Positions 1 through 10,652 of a stretch of DNA of 64,000 bases are shown here, piece after piece. The notes beneath the pieces are model-generated. The model did not search any database. It worked only from the letters and a program-made list of their open reading frames with translations, and had not been told where the DNA came from. Made by a program: the position numbers and the translations under genes. The stretch is taken from NCBI RefSeq assembly GCF_913063105.1, contig NZ_CAJXYQ010000018.1, forward strand, positions 40,590-104,589, written 5' to 3'. Source of the DNA: an uncultured Draconibacterium sp. GTDB taxonomy: Bacteria; Bacteroidota; Bacteroidia; Bacteroidales; Prolixibacteraceae. Position 1 is the stretch's first letter; every line of letters begins with the position of its first letter.

Positions 1-387
<387 letters not shown>

Positions 388-781
388 CACCTCATTTCCA
401 AAATAAAAGTGAAGTAGCTGATTCTTTATCTCCGGAAGAATGATTTCATGATGTCCAAAATCAGCTTATAGCGCAGTATTTTAAGTACTGCAAAACCCTA
501 AAAACACTGCGAAAAAGGTATAATGCGCAGCCGTAATATTCACCTTGCGTCAGAATTGATTTTTCATTAAAACCACTCAATACGAACAAATCTAGTTTTC
601 GGTAACTTCAACTCTTTTATGCCACTACTCTTATCTTTGCCCTTTTTCCATCTAAAAAAATCAATAGCCGACTGAAATAGATGATTTTTACCGGCTTATC
701 GAATTAAGCGAAAAATTACAAAACCCATTTTAGCGATTTTCAAAAACTATCGCTTATTTTAGGCTCGATTTAGCAAAATAT
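388..781. other. Intergenic region with weak hairpins and a possible men promoter
   Basis: No gene is visible in these 394 bases. Two weak inverted repeats follow the ATPase gene: AGCTGATT (416-423) with AATCAGCT (459-466), and GCAGTA (473-478) with TACTGC (486-491). Neither has a T tract, so they are at best weak transcription ends. A -7-like box TATCTTTG at 632-639 matches TAnnTTTG but has no TTTG at the -33 distance. It could start the men operon with a leader of about 140 bases. Confidence 0.3.
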
Positions 782-1219
782 ATGGATATAACACAATTAT
801 CATTTGAAACGCCTGTTGAGTTGATTAATCTGGCGCTTGAAAACAGTTTGATTGGAAGTTTGGGAATAATAATTACCAAAATTGGCGAAGGAGAAGTTGA
901 AGGCATGATGCCTTTGTCTTCGAAAAACTCACGTCCTGATGGCATTCTGCATGGTGGTGCAAACCTGGCTTTAGGCGAAACACTTGCCGGCTTAGGCAGT
1001 ATGTTATTGGTAGATATGAAAGCCTTTGACGTTTTGGGAATTATGGTAAATGGCAACCACACCGGAGTGCTAAAAAACGGGAGTGCCACTGCCCTTGCAA
1101 AAATCATTCACCAAGGCAAACAAACCCACATCTGGAATGTTGATATCTTTAACCAGGAAGGGAAACTGATTTCGGCTGTACGTGTTACCAATATGATTAC
1201 TGAAAAGAATGAGCGATAA
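782..1219 (+). CDS. menI: Hotdog-fold thioesterase, probably 1,4-dihydroxy-2-naphthoyl-CoA hydrolase
   Basis: A 145-residue PaaI/YbgC-like hotdog thioesterase. The segment HGGANLALGETLAG near residues 57-70 is the hotdog helix, with the Glu that serves as catalytic base in this family. As first gene of the menaquinone operon it most likely hydrolyses DHNA-CoA to DHNA between the MenB and MenA steps. That substrate is inferred from position, since the family hydrolyses many acyl-CoAs. Its end overlaps menF by 11 bases, which suggests translational coupling. Confidence 0.78.
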   Translation: MDITQLSFETPVELINLALENSLIGSLGIIITKIGEGEVEGMMPLSSKNSRPDGILHGGANLALGETLAGLGSMLLVDMKAFDVLGIMVNGNHTGVLKNGSATALAKIIHQGKQTHIWNVDIFNQEGKLISAVRVTNMITEKNER

Positions 1220-2318
1220 GGAAAAACTGATACTTTTTATTGATAAACTTCTTGAAAAAAACTGCTCCTTTGCGCTATGGTCGGTGCCCGGCGATAGTAC
1301 ACTTGAGTTGCTCATTTCATGCCAGGAAGCACTTATTTATCCCAGGCAATTTAACCGTTTAAACGGACAGGAAGGTTTTGTTTTTGCCCCATACCACATT
1401 AGCGAAACCACACCTCTTATTTTGTTAAAACCTGATATTTACAAAACAGGAATACAGCAAATACTTCGTTTGGATATTGAAACAATTCCAAGGTGCCAAA
1501 AAAAGAATGAGGGCTGCCAATCTCATTTTATTATTGATAAAGAAGACTACCTGAACGACATTTCGGAAACTGTACATACCATAAAAAACACCAAGCTATC
1601 AAAAGCGATTGTTTCACGTATTATTCCGGTAAAAAGAAACGAGGAATCGCTGGGTAAATTATATGTTCAGCTGTTGAACCAAACCCCAAATGCTTTTGTG
1701 TATTTGGTAAATCTGCCCAAAGCCGGCATTTGGATGGGAGCAACACCTGAGATTTTACTAAAATCAGAAGGAAAAACACTGGAAACTGTTTCGCTGGCCG
1801 GAACACAAGCCCGCCATAATAAAAAAGAGTACGCATGGAACACCAAAGACATTGAAGAGCAGGCCTTTGTTTCGCGCTACCTGCTTGATGTATTTTACCA
1901 GTTTAACATACATCCGTATACCACGCGTGGCCCCGAAACACTCGAAAGCGGCAAAGTCGCTCACCTGGTAACCAGCTTCCAATTTGCAAAAAAGAAGCTT
2001 GAAGACAGTCTGGGTGATTTTATTGCCGAATTGCATCCAACGCCTGCGGTATGTGGCTATCCCAAACAAAAAGCCGATAAATTTATACGGCAGATTGAAA
2101 AACACGACAGGAGGTACTACAGTGGGTTTCTTGGTCCCTGGCAACTTAAAGATTCAGTAAGATTATTTGTAAATTTGCGCTGCATGGAAATTTTGCCTCA
2201 ACAATACATGCTGTATTCAGGCGGAGGGATTACTTCGCGTTCAGTGCCCGAACAAGAATGGGAAGAAACCAATAACAAGGCAAAAACATTGTTATCGGCA
2301 ATAGAAGCTATACAATAG
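1209..2318 (+). CDS. menF: Isochorismate synthase
   Basis: Converts chorismate to isochorismate, the first committed step of menaquinone synthesis. The 369 residues carry the chorismate-binding domain: SLAGTQ in the middle, LHPTPAVCGYPK near residue 275, RRYYSGFLGPW near 298 and a C-terminal EWEET. The lead Lys lies in KLSKAIVSR near residue 130. Related anthranilate, aminodeoxychorismate and salicylate synthases share this fold, but the position directly before menD decides for MenF. Start ATG at 1209 lies within the end of the thioesterase gene. Confidence 0.93.
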   Translation: MSDKEKLILFIDKLLEKNCSFALWSVPGDSTLELLISCQEALIYPRQFNRLNGQEGFVFAPYHISETTPLILLKPDIYKTGIQQILRLDIETIPRCQKKNEGCQSHFIIDKEDYLNDISETVHTIKNTKLSKAIVSRIIPVKRNEESLGKLYVQLLNQTPNAFVYLVNLPKAGIWMGATPEILLKSEGKTLETVSLAGTQARHNKKEYAWNTKDIEEQAFVSRYLLDVFYQFNIHPYTTRGPETLESGKVAHLVTSFQFAKKKLEDSLGDFIAELHPTPAVCGYPKQKADKFIRQIEKHDRRYYSGFLGPWQLKDSVRLFVNLRCMEILPQQYMLYSGGGITSRSVPEQEWEETNNKAKTLLSAIEAIQ

Positions 2319-2319
2319 A

Positions 2320-4002
2320 ATGATTTCAGACAAAAAACACGTTCAGCAACTGGCAGCGCTCCTGCAACAGAAAGGTATTAGCGATGTTGTGATTTCTCCC
2401 GGATCGAGAAACGGCCCAATGATTCATACCTTTTCCGGCTCGGGCTTATTTAATTGCCGTACTGTTGTTGACGAACGCAGCGCAGCATACTTTGCGCTTG
2501 GTTTGGCACAGGCTAATAAAAAGCCGGTGGTAATTGTTTGCAGCTCGGGCACAGCCACTTTAAATTATGCACCAGCCGTTGCCGAAGCTTTTTATTTGAA
2601 AGTTCCACTGGTGGTTATTACTGCCGATCGCCCCGAATACTGGATTGACCAGGGCGAGAATCAGTGTATCAACCAAAAAGGCATTTATTCAAATTTTGTA
2701 AAAAAAGAATACCAGCTGCCACTTGGCGAAACCGAAACTGAACTATGGCAGGCAGCAAACGAGATAAACCAATGCCTGAACATTAGCCTTTCGGGACAAC
2801 CTGCACCTGTGCACATTAATGTACCGCTTGAGGAGCCATTGCACCAATTGGCAGACATTGATTTGCCTGATGTAAAAGAAATAAATGAACCGCAAAACAT
2901 ACCCACAGTTGACGCGGATCTTACGCAAAAACTGGTTGACGAGATTAATAACTCGAAAAAAATAGTAATACTTGCCGGGCAGCAGAATGCCAACAAAGAG
3001 TTGGATACGCTTTTAACCGCATTTGCAAAAAAAACAGGTGCAGTTGTTTTAAAAGAACACCTGTCGAATTTGAATAGCACGCAGTTTTGCGGCAATATTG
3101 ATACAATGATGGCCGCCATATTAAACAATAAGGTGGAAGATTTTCAAGCTGATTTGTTAATCTCCTTTGGCGGACATTTTGTTTCAAAATCATTAAAACA
3201 GTTTTTACGTAAAAATAAAGCTTGTGCACATTGGCACCTTTCACCAGCAAACGATTATTACGATACCTATCAATCGCTAACCCGTGTAATTCAAGCTGAT
3301 GCAGCCAGCTTTTTCAGCCACTTACATTCTAAGATTTTTACACAAGAAAGCCCATATTTCCAGCGCTGGAAAAACAAGGAAGAAGAAGTAATTGGCCTGC
3401 AAAATAAATATGTGGAAACACTTCCGTTCTCCGACCTGAAAGTAACTCTGGAACTTGCCCGGAGAATACCGGAATACAGCGATCTGCATTTAGGAAACAG
3501 CACACCTGTTCGCTATGCCTTGCTGGCGAATTTTAACACTACCATCACGTTTTATGGCAACAGGGGTACCAGCGGAATTGATGGCTCCTTATCAACGGCT
3601 GTTGGCTTTGCATCCGTATCAGAAAAATTAAATACCGTTTTAATTGGCGACCTGTCGTTTTTCTACGATTCTAACGCACTGTGGAATAACTATGTGGGCA
3701 AAAACCTAAGGATTGTAGTTATTAATAACGGTGGAGGAAATATTTTCAGCCTGATTAAAGGGCCTGGAGAATCGCCGGCATTTAAGCAGTATTTTTATGC
3801 TGAAAATAAATACAGCGCGGCAGGAATAGCCCAAACATTTGGGTTGGATTATTTATGCGCCGACAACGAAACGAACTTAAATACCGCTTTGAATGATTTG
3901 TATCATCCCGGGCGAAAGAAGCCCACAATTTTAGAAATTTTTACCGACGCAGAAGTGAACACAAACACCTTTCGCGGACTTTTTAACTTTGTAAAACAAT
4001 AA
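2320..4002 (+). CDS. menD: SEPHCHC synthase (2-succinyl-5-enolpyruvyl-6-hydroxy-3-cyclohexene-1-carboxylate synthase)
   Basis: Thiamine-diphosphate enzyme that joins isochorismate and 2-oxoglutarate with loss of CO2. The 560 residues match the usual family length. [10 protein letters not shown] near residue 28 and [16 protein letters not shown] near 78 are MenD signatures, and [19 protein letters not shown] near 412 lies in the ThDP-binding domain. It starts one base after the menF stop, so the two are cotranscribed. Confidence 0.96.
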   Translation: MISDKKHVQQLAALLQQKGISDVVISPGSRNGPMIHTFSGSGLFNCRTVVDERSAAYFALGLAQANKKPVVIVCSSGTATLNYAPAVAEAFYLKVPLVVITADRPEYWIDQGENQCINQKGIYSNFVKKEYQLPLGETETELWQAANEINQCLNISLSGQPAPVHINVPLEEPLHQLADIDLPDVKEINEPQNIPTVDADLTQKLVDEINNSKKIVILAGQQNANKELDTLLTAFAKKTGAVVLKEHLSNLNSTQFCGNIDTMMAAILNNKVEDFQADLLISFGGHFVSKSLKQFLRKNKACAHWHLSPANDYYDTYQSLTRVIQADAASFFSHLHSKIFTQESPYFQRWKNKEEEVIGLQNKYVETLPFSDLKVTLELARRIPEYSDLHLGNSTPVRYALLANFNTTITFYGNRGTSGIDGSLSTAVGFASVSEKLNTVLIGDLSFFYDSNALWNNYVGKNLRIVVINNGGGNIFSLIKGPGESPAFKQYFYAENKYSAAGIAQTFGLDYLCADNETNLNTALNDLYHPGRKKPTILEIFTDAEVNTNTFRGLFNFVKQ

Positions 4003-4012
4003 AAAAAATAAC

Positions 4013-4837
4013 ATGAGTACAGCACGTAAATGGGAAACCATTAAGAAATATGAAGATATTTATTTCGACTACTTTGATGGTATAGGAAAAATTACCATCA
4101 ACCGCGAGGAAGTAAGAAACGCTTTCAGGCCAACAACCGTTAACAACATTAGCGATGCCCTGCAAATTTGTCGTGAAGACCAGCGCATTAATGTGATTGT
4201 ACTTACCGGCGCCGGCGATAAAGCTTTTTGCTCGGGTGGCGACCAAAATGTTAAAGGAACAGGAGGGTATATCGACGAAAACGGCATTCCTCGCCTCAAT
4301 ATTCTGGAGGTGCAAAAACAGATTCGCAGTATGCCAAAACCTGTAATTGCAATGGTGAATGGTTTTGCCATTGGCGGCGGCCATGTGTTGCATGTGGTTT
4401 GCGATATAAGTATTGCCAGCGAGAATGCCATTTTCGGACAAACAGGGCCAAAAGTTGGCAGCTTCGATGCCGGACTGGGTTCGTCGTACCTGGCCAGCAT
4501 TGTTGGGCAAAAGAAAGCCCGCGAAATTTGGTTTATGTGTCGGCAATACTCCGCTCAGGAAGCATTAGAAATGGGGCTTGTAAACAAAGTTGTTCCTCTC
4601 AGCCAGCTGGAAGATGAAGTGGTAGCCTGGGCACAAAAAATGCAGGAACACAGCCCATTGGCTTTACGAATGTTAAAACTTGGTTTGAATGCCGAATTGG
4701 ATGGACAGATTGGAATACAGGAGTTTGCCGGAAATGCAACGCTTTTGTATTACCTCACCGAAGAAGCACAGGAAGGTAAACATGCTTTCCTTGAAAAACG
4801 TAAACCAGACTTTAACAAATACCCAAAATTCCCATAA
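4013..4837 (+). CDS. menB: 1,4-dihydroxy-2-naphthoyl-CoA synthase
   Basis: Crotonase-fold enzyme that closes the second ring by Dieckmann condensation of succinylbenzoyl-CoA. It has 274 residues, normal for MenB. CSGGDQ and AIGGGHVLH form the oxyanion-hole region, and [12 protein letters not shown] near residue 142 is the signature that separates MenB from other enoyl-CoA hydratases. It lies 10 bases after menD. Confidence 0.96.
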   Translation: MSTARKWETIKKYEDIYFDYFDGIGKITINREEVRNAFRPTTVNNISDALQICREDQRINVIVLTGAGDKAFCSGGDQNVKGTGGYIDENGIPRLNILEVQKQIRSMPKPVIAMVNGFAIGGGHVLHVVCDISIASENAIFGQTGPKVGSFDAGLGSSYLASIVGQKKAREIWFMCRQYSAQEALEMGLVNKVVPLSQLEDEVVAWAQKMQEHSPLALRMLKLGLNAELDGQIGIQEFAGNATLLYYLTEEAQEGKHAFLEKRKPDFNKYPKFP

Positions 4838-4858
4838 ATAAATTAGATTTCAGTTATT

Positions 4859-5767
4859 ATGGCGAAAGCGAAAAGCTGGATAAAAGCAGCACGACTGCGT
4901 ACACTACCCCTGGCATTATCGGGCATTTTAATGGGTTCGGCCCTGGCAGCTTTTTGGAGAGAATTTAACGCCATCATCTTTGTGCTTGCGCTACTCACTG
5001 CCACGTTAATACAGGTATTTTCGAATTTTGCCAACGATTACGGCGATTTTAAAAAAGGTACCGACAACCACCAACGATTGGGCCCAACCCGCACCATGCA
5101 GGGTGGCGAAATTACCATTAGCGAAATGAAACAAGGGATGTGGCTAATTGGCAGCTTAAGTTTTTTGTTTGGCCTGGCCCTGGTTTTTGCAGGTACCCGA
5201 CAAAACGGGCCTCTGGTTTTCTTTATTTTTATTGGTTTGGGTGTTTTGGCCTTGCTGGCAGCTTATTTTTATACGGCTGGCAAACGATCGTACGGTTACA
5301 TTGGCCTGGGCGATTTGTTTGTATTTTTGTTTTTTGGGCTGCTACCGGTTACTGGCGTATTTTTTTTACACGCCGGAACCATTGATCAGTCCGTTTGGCT
5401 CCCGGCCATTAGCATTGGCCTGTTAAGCACTGGTGTGCTAAACCTGAATAATACGCGCGATATCGATAACGATAAACAATCGGGGAAAATAACAATTGCC
5501 GTAAAACTGGGGCCGGTTTACAGTCGCATTTACCAGGCCTTGCTGGTTATTTTCGCCTGGCTGGCACTTATTGTGTTTACCGTACAACAACATAAGGCAT
5601 TAGGACAATGGCTTTTCGTGTTGATTTTGCCGCTTACCTTACTCGACCTCTTCAAGATTTTAAAGATAAAAGACGGACGCCAGCTTGATCCTTTTCTTAA
5701 ACGGTTGGCGCTACAAACATTGGCATTAACACTGCTTTTCGCATTAGGCTTTTTAATTGCACAATGA
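4859..5767 (+). CDS. menA: 1,4-dihydroxy-2-naphthoate polyprenyltransferase
   Basis: UbiA-family integral membrane prenyltransferase that attaches the polyprenyl tail to DHNA. The 302 residues contain about eight to nine hydrophobic segments. The first Asp-rich motif is NDYGDFKKGTDN near residue 59, and the second is TRDIDNDKQSGK near residue 199. Both bind the Mg-diphosphate of the prenyl donor. The end overlaps menC by four bases (ATGA). Confidence 0.94.
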   Translation: MAKAKSWIKAARLRTLPLALSGILMGSALAAFWREFNAIIFVLALLTATLIQVFSNFANDYGDFKKGTDNHQRLGPTRTMQGGEITISEMKQGMWLIGSLSFLFGLALVFAGTRQNGPLVFFIFIGLGVLALLAAYFYTAGKRSYGYIGLGDLFVFLFFGLLPVTGVFFLHAGTIDQSVWLPAISIGLLSTGVLNLNNTRDIDNDKQSGKITIAVKLGPVYSRIYQALLVIFAWLALIVFTVQQHKALGQWLFVLILPLTLLDLFKILKIKDGRQLDPFLKRLALQTLALTLLFALGFLIAQ

Positions 5768-6789
5768 AGGCATACTACAAAAAATACGATTTACTGTTTA
5801 AACAGCCTGCAGGCACCTCGCGGGGAGTGTTAAAAAAAAGGCCTGTTTGGTTGCTTTTTATCGAAAAAAATGGAATTACCGGAATTGGGGAATGTGCTCC
5901 CTTGCCCGGATTAAGCAAAGAAACTCCTGCCGATGTTGAAAAGTTGCTTGTTAAGCTTTGTAGTAATCCCGCCACCTTTCAACAAAATATTGATTTATTA
6001 GCCGAATTTCCTTCGGTAAAACTTGCTTTAGAAACAGCGCTTTTGGATCTGAAAAACGGAGGTAAACAGCTTATCTTCCCATCCGCATTTTCGGCAGGTA
6101 AAGCGGGTATAAAAATTAATGGATTGATTTGGATGGGCGAAATTGCTCACATGCAACAACAAATACACGAGAAACTGCAGGCCGGTTTTTCTTGCATTAA
6201 ATTAAAAATAGGTGCTAAAAGTTTTAAAGAAGAGCTATCGCTTTTAGCTGCCATCCGCAAGCAGTTTTCAAGCGATAAAATAATGCTGCGCGTTGATGCT
6301 AACGGGGCATTCAAAACTGGCGAAGCAAGTGACAAGCTGCAAGAATTGGCCGAATTTGATATTCATAGCATTGAGCAACCCATTGCGGCCGAACAGTGGA
6401 AAGAAATGGCCAGACTCTGCCAAACAACTCCCCTACCCATTGCCCTCGACGAGGAACTGATTGGCATCAATACCCCAGATGATAAAAAGCGATTACTCGA
6501 TACCATTCAACCGCAGTTTTTGGTACTAAAACCCAGCTTGCACGGTGGAATATCGGGCTGCAACGAATGGATTGAATTGGCTAATGAACGTGCAATTGGC
6601 TGGTGGATTACCTCGTACCTCGAATCAAATATCGGCTTAAATGCCATTGCGCAGTGGGCTTTCACCAAACAATCGGCCTTGCACCAGGGACTGGGAACCG
6701 GTCAACTTTTTACCAACAATTTTGCTTCTCCGCTTGAAATAAGGGGCGAAAAACTATGGTATAATCCCTCTAAATATTTTGAAATTTAA
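5764..6789 (+). CDS. menC: o-Succinylbenzoate synthase
   Basis: Enolase-superfamily dehydratase forming o-succinylbenzoate from SHCHC. In the 341 residues the barrel motifs appear in order: KLKIG with the catalytic Lys near residue 147, RVDANGAF (metal Asp), SIEQPI (metal Glu), ALDEEL (third metal ligand) and VLKPSLHGG (second catalytic Lys). It starts inside the menA stop and its last base is the first base of menE. Confidence 0.94.
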   Translation: MKAYYKKYDLLFKQPAGTSRGVLKKRPVWLLFIEKNGITGIGECAPLPGLSKETPADVEKLLVKLCSNPATFQQNIDLLAEFPSVKLALETALLDLKNGGKQLIFPSAFSAGKAGIKINGLIWMGEIAHMQQQIHEKLQAGFSCIKLKIGAKSFKEELSLLAAIRKQFSSDKIMLRVDANGAFKTGEASDKLQELAEFDIHSIEQPIAAEQWKEMARLCQTTPLPIALDEELIGINTPDDKKRLLDTIQPQFLVLKPSLHGGISGCNEWIELANERAIGWWITSYLESNIGLNAIAQWAFTKQSALHQGLGTGQLFTNNFASPLEIRGEKLWYNPSKYFEI

Positions 6790-7823
6790 TGGAGCTGTTT
6801 CCTGCAAATATCACACTTAACGGCCACCAACAAAGCGTTGAAAAGCTGTTGCAGCAAACGGGCGAAACTGCCTGGCAACAAGAGTTTATTGATTTTTTAA
6901 AACAATGGTACAACAAAAACGATTTTATTGAAGTGCAAACATCAGGTAGTACGGGTACTCCAAAAACCATTTCATTGAAAAAACAATTTGTTGCAGCAAG
7001 CGCAATGCGTACCATCCGCTATTTTAATTTAATAGAAAGCGACCGCATTTTACATTGTTTGCCCCATAAATTTATTGCCGGAAAGCTAATGACAGTGCGT
7101 GCACTTTTGGGCAAACTGGATTTGTACCTAATTGATCCGGCATCGGATTTTACCAACCTGAGTGCAGCGAAACCCATAAAATTTGGAGCTATGGTTATAA
7201 ACCAGGTCAGCAAATACCTGGCACTTCCCCATCGCAACATACAACAGTTGCTTATTGGTGGCTCTGCTATAACTGAGGATTTAAAAACACGCCTGCAATC
7301 TATTTCAACACAGTGCTATTCGAGCTATGCAATGACTGAAACTGCCACACACATTGCTTTACAACAATTAAACGGCCCGGATAAAACAGATAATTACCAG
7401 TGCCTTGAGGACATTTCAGTTGAGTTGGACCAACGCGGCTGTATAAAAATTTTTATGCCTGGGTTACCCGGAAATTCAATTCAAACCAACGACCTTGGCA
7501 AAATTTTGGCCGGCAACCAATTTAAAATTTTAGGTAGAATTGATAATGTTATTATTTCCGGCGGCATGAAGTTTATACCAGAGCAGCTGGAAACAAAACT
7601 TGAGAACCAGCTATTGCTGCCTTTTTTTGTAGGATCAGAACCCGATGATGGCCTGGGAGAAAAAATAGTATTGTTTGTTGAACACGCAAAAGATGAACTA
7701 TTGGAAAAAGCAATTAGCGCCACTTGCAAGAAGTACCTAAGCAAATACGAACGGCCCAAACGAATTATCTTTCTGGAAAAAATTCCAAGAACAAAAAACG
7801 GAAAAATACAACGAAAACGATAA
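6789..7823 (+). CDS. menE: o-Succinylbenzoate-CoA ligase
   Basis: AMP-forming acyl-CoA ligase that activates o-succinylbenzoate for MenB. The P-loop-like motif TSGSTGTPKTI is near residue 54, the A5-type YAMTET near 180, the hinge region GRIDNVIISGG near 249 and the C-terminal catalytic Lys in RTKNGKIQRKR. At 344 residues it is shorter than the 450-500 of proteobacterial MenE, with almost no N-terminal extension before the P-loop. All catalytic motifs are present, so this is a compact form and not a broken gene. Confidence 0.92.
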   Translation: MELFPANITLNGHQQSVEKLLQQTGETAWQQEFIDFLKQWYNKNDFIEVQTSGSTGTPKTISLKKQFVAASAMRTIRYFNLIESDRILHCLPHKFIAGKLMTVRALLGKLDLYLIDPASDFTNLSAAKPIKFGAMVINQVSKYLALPHRNIQQLLIGGSAITEDLKTRLQSISTQCYSSYAMTETATHIALQQLNGPDKTDNYQCLEDISVELDQRGCIKIFMPGLPGNSIQTNDLGKILAGNQFKILGRIDNVIISGGMKFIPEQLETKLENQLLLPFFVGSEPDDGLGEKIVLFVEHAKDELLEKAISATCKKYLSKYERPKRIIFLEKIPRTKNGKIQRKR

Positions 7824-8148
7824 TGACACCCCGACTGCTCATTCAGGTTTTTATACAAATTGTAATGTGCCTGGCTTTAACACTATTCTCTTTTCTAATT
7901 CTTTGGATGGAATTGCGGATTACAAAATATTGAGACCAATACTTTTTGTTCTTCAATTTGCATTGCTTCCAACCTGGATAGTATTCACTCATTATCAATT
8001 CTTTAAATTAAAAAACGAATGGAAAAGACCGTTTGGAATGATAATTTTTGTTATGCTTTCAGATCTGATAATTCTATTGGCCGGTATTTTTTCATTTCTC
8101 GTATGGATGGACTTGGCAGATGGAAAAACCAGCTTTTTACTTCCGTAA
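7823..8148 (+). pseudogene. Small three-helix membrane protein, apparently split by a frameshift
   Basis: An ATG overlapping the menE stop (7823) opens a 36-residue reading frame with one hydrophobic helix that stops at TGA 7931-7933. The coding pattern then continues one frame over, with two more hydrophobic helices and a stop at 8148. One extra A in the AAAA run at 7924-7927 would join the halves smoothly into a protein of about 108 residues with three helices. An alternative is two coupled genes, since a TTG codon at 7930 overlaps the TGA. I do not recognise the family. Position at the end of the men operon gives no clear function. Confidence 0.5.
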
Positions 8149-8212
8149 AATAAGTATGCAAATGCAGCTTAGTTTAAGGAGTGGCCAATTATTTATTCGG
8201 ACTACTTCGGGT

Positions 8213-9463
8213 TTAATCTTCCCATTTTTTAAAAACCAGTGTGGCATTGTGGCCGCCAAAGCCAAAACTATTGGTTATGGCCACTTTTACTTCGGCCTGA
8301 ATACTTTTTCCGGTAACAATATTTATCGATTTTGGTATTACAGGATCAATTTCAGTAGTATTTATTGTTGGCGTTATTAAGCCTGTTTCAATGGCCTTTA
8401 TGCACAGTATTGACTCTACCGCACCCGCAGCTCCCAGCAAATGCCCGGTCATTGATTTTGATGAGCTGATTCTCAAGTTTTCAGGACTTTCGCCAAAAAG
8501 TTTACGGATTGCATTTATCTCACTTATATCGCCAATAGGTGTTGAAGTTGCGTGTGCATTCAGGTAATCCACCTCATCGGGTGCCACACCTGCTTCCGCC
8601 AGGGCCAGTTCCATTGCTTTTGCAGCCCCTTCTCCTTCGGGGTGCGATGCGGCCACATGGTAGGCATCAGAGGTCATTGCGGCACCAACAATTTCAGCAT
8701 AAATTTTTGCACCTCGCTGTTTGGCGTGTTCATAATCTTCCAGAATCAGTGTTCCTGCTCCCTCACCCATCACAAAACCGTCGCGTTGCACATCAAACGG
8801 GCGAGAAGCTTTTTCAGGATGCTCGTTATTAACCGATAAAGCACGCATGGCATTAAAACCACCAATCCCCATTTCAATAATTCCTGCTTCAGAGCCACCG
8901 GTTACAAAAACTTTAGCTTTACCCAAACGGATGTAATTGTAGGCATCCATAATGGCCGTATTTGAAGTTGCACATGCCGATGCAGTGGTGTAACTCATTC
9001 CCTTTAGGCCAAATTTTAATGAGATCATTCCTGCTCCCATATTTATCAGCATTTTAGGTCCCAACATCGGGCTAAAACGGGGTTCGCCGGTTTTTGCATA
9101 AATTTTCACCTCTTTTTCGTAGTAATCCATTCCCCCCTGACCGGAGCCCCAGATTACGCCAATGTCGTACGGCGAAATACTTTGCAAATCGAGACCACTA
9201 TCGTTTAAGGCTTCCTGAGTAGCAATTAAAGCATATTGCGAAAACAGATCGGTTCGTTTAATGTCTGTTCGATCCAAATAATCTTTTACGTTATAATTTT
9301 TTAACTGGCAGGCAAATTTGGTTTTAAATTTGGTGGTATCGAAACGGGTAATCGGAACAGCCCCACTGGTGCCATTCACTGCATTTTCCCAAAATTCGTT
9401 TATCGTATTTCCGATTGGTGTTAAGGCACCCATTCCGGTTATTACAACTCGTTGTCTTTCCAT
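8213..9463 (-). CDS. fabF: 3-Oxoacyl-[acyl-carrier-protein] synthase II
   Basis: Condensing enzyme that extends acyl-ACP chains in fatty acid synthesis. The 416 residues begin MERQRVVITGMG. A longer reading to 9496 adds 11 unrelated residues and was rejected. Cys164 in TASACATSN is the acyl-binding residue, and the two His are in NAHATSTPIGD and KSMTGHLLGAAGA. No acpP or other fab genes lie beside it, so it stands alone. A -7 box is visible upstream at 9553-9560. Confidence 0.95.
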   Translation of the reverse strand: MERQRVVITGMGALTPIGNTINEFWENAVNGTSGAVPITRFDTTKFKTKFACQLKNYNVKDYLDRTDIKRTDLFSQYALIATQEALNDSGLDLQSISPYDIGVIWGSGQGGMDYYEKEVKIYAKTGEPRFSPMLGPKMLINMGAGMISLKFGLKGMSYTTASACATSNTAIMDAYNYIRLGKAKVFVTGGSEAGIIEMGIGGFNAMRALSVNNEHPEKASRPFDVQRDGFVMGEGAGTLILEDYEHAKQRGAKIYAEIVGAAMTSDAYHVAASHPEGEGAAKAMELALAEAGVAPDEVDYLNAHATSTPIGDISEINAIRKLFGESPENLRISSSKSMTGHLLGAAGAVESILCIKAIETGLITPTINTTEIDPVIPKSINIVTGKSIQAEVKVAITNSFGFGGHNATLVFKKWED

Positions 9464-9552
9464 ACACATTTGTACACACCTGTTATTATGGTGCATCTTC
9501 TATTTCGTTTAGCTATCGGTATATTCGTATTCAGTTAAACACGAATAGTAAG

Positions 9553-9560
9553 CAAATATA
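9553..9560 (-). promoter_or_regulatory. Predicted -7 box for fabF
   Basis: On the minus strand this reads TATATTTG, an exact TAnnTTTG. No good TTTG is found at the -33 distance, only an A/T-rich stretch. Transcription would start near 9546, giving a leader of about 80 bases. Confidence 0.4.
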
Positions 9561-9714
9561 ATTACTTATTTAAAAGATGGTCTTTCTGAAGGTTTTAATC
9601 GTAAAAACATCTTCAATTGAACAGATAACACTTGTTGATAATTGGGATTAAAAGCCCATTACATATCATTTCAGGTTTGCAACAAAATGTATGGAGCTTA
9701 ACAGTCTAAAAGCA

Positions 9715-10542
9715 CTAAAGGTTTATTTTGTTAAAATGAAGCCCTTCGCTTTGCACAGAGCGGGCATATTTTACTGCCGGTTTTCCGAAAAGAAGAATAT
9801 AGCCTAACTCATGATTTTCAGGAATACCAATTTGGCTTGCCAGCTCCGGAGCAAGAACTTTCAATACCATTTTTATAAACCCATTCCATAGCGTTCCTAT
9901 TTCATACGAATTGGCCAGCAACTCGAAGTAACTAAGAGCAATATGACAATCGGCATCGGGTGAGGCCACATTTTTTGGAGCCGATGTAATTAAAACATGC
10001 GGCGCATCGCGAAACAGTACATCAATTTGTTTGCTTTCCCACAAACGTTGCAAATCGTTTAAAAAAGCCATTCGCTCGGGTATTTTTCCTGCAGCGTTCG
10101 CTTCTTTAATCGCATGGTAAATTGCGTTGCGAAATTTACTTAATTCGCTTTTTGTTTCGGTAACCGAAAACAATACCGAATTTTTATTATGTCCGGTTGG
10201 CGCGTAGGCCGCTGTTGCCAGCAATTCGTGAATAAACGCCGGTTCTAACTCATCAACTTTAAATTTGCGAATAGAGCGACGTGTTTTTATTAACTGAGTC
10301 AGGGCTTCCGGTTCTACAATATTTTTTTTAACCGTTATGCTGTCTTCCGGTTTTTTGCCCCAGATTGAAAGTGCCGCTGTTGGACAAATCGCCAAACAAT
10401 GTTGACATTTTATACATTGGGCTTCTTTCCCGTACTTTATTTCAGGAAATTCACTTTTTGGATTAATGATTAATACCGGGCAATCAGCGGCACACAAGCC
10501 ACATTGCGTACATTTAGCTTTATCAATTTTAAAATCGATCAT
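9715..10542 (-). CDS. Nitroreductase with N-terminal 2[4Fe-4S] ferredoxin domain
   Basis: About 275 residues. The first 60 hold two ferredoxin clusters, CTQCGLCAADCP and CIKCQHCLAICP. The rest is an FMN nitroreductase fold, with RRSIRKF near residue 88 contacting FMN phosphate. Such fusions reduce nitro compounds or quinones with electrons from iron-sulfur donors, but the true substrate is unknown. ATG 10542 is chosen because a TTG reading from 10569 would begin inside a -7 box (TACCTTTG on the minus strand, 10567-10574). It lies just downstream of acr3, but that promoter-like box suggests separate transcription. Confidence 0.88.
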   Translation of the reverse strand: MIDFKIDKAKCTQCGLCAADCPVLIINPKSEFPEIKYGKEAQCIKCQHCLAICPTAALSIWGKKPEDSITVKKNIVEPEALTQLIKTRRSIRKFKVDELEPAFIHELLATAAYAPTGHNKNSVLFSVTETKSELSKFRNAIYHAIKEANAAGKIPERMAFLNDLQRLWESKQIDVLFRDAPHVLITSAPKNVASPDADCHIALSYFELLANSYEIGTLWNGFIKMVLKVLAPELASQIGIPENHELGYILLFGKPAVKYARSVQSEGLHFNKINL

Positions 10543-10652
10543 TTTTGGTGTATTTTTTAAAGGCTGCAAAGGTAAAAGTTGTGCATGAAACTTCTGTCAC
10601 AATTACGTTTTCAAAGGCAAAAACCACAATCAGGTAACCTTTGCAAACAGCC

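Noticed and set aside
9464..9496. Longer N-terminus for FabF
   Set aside because: The extra 11 residues are not FabF-like; MERQRVVITG at 9463 is the normal start.
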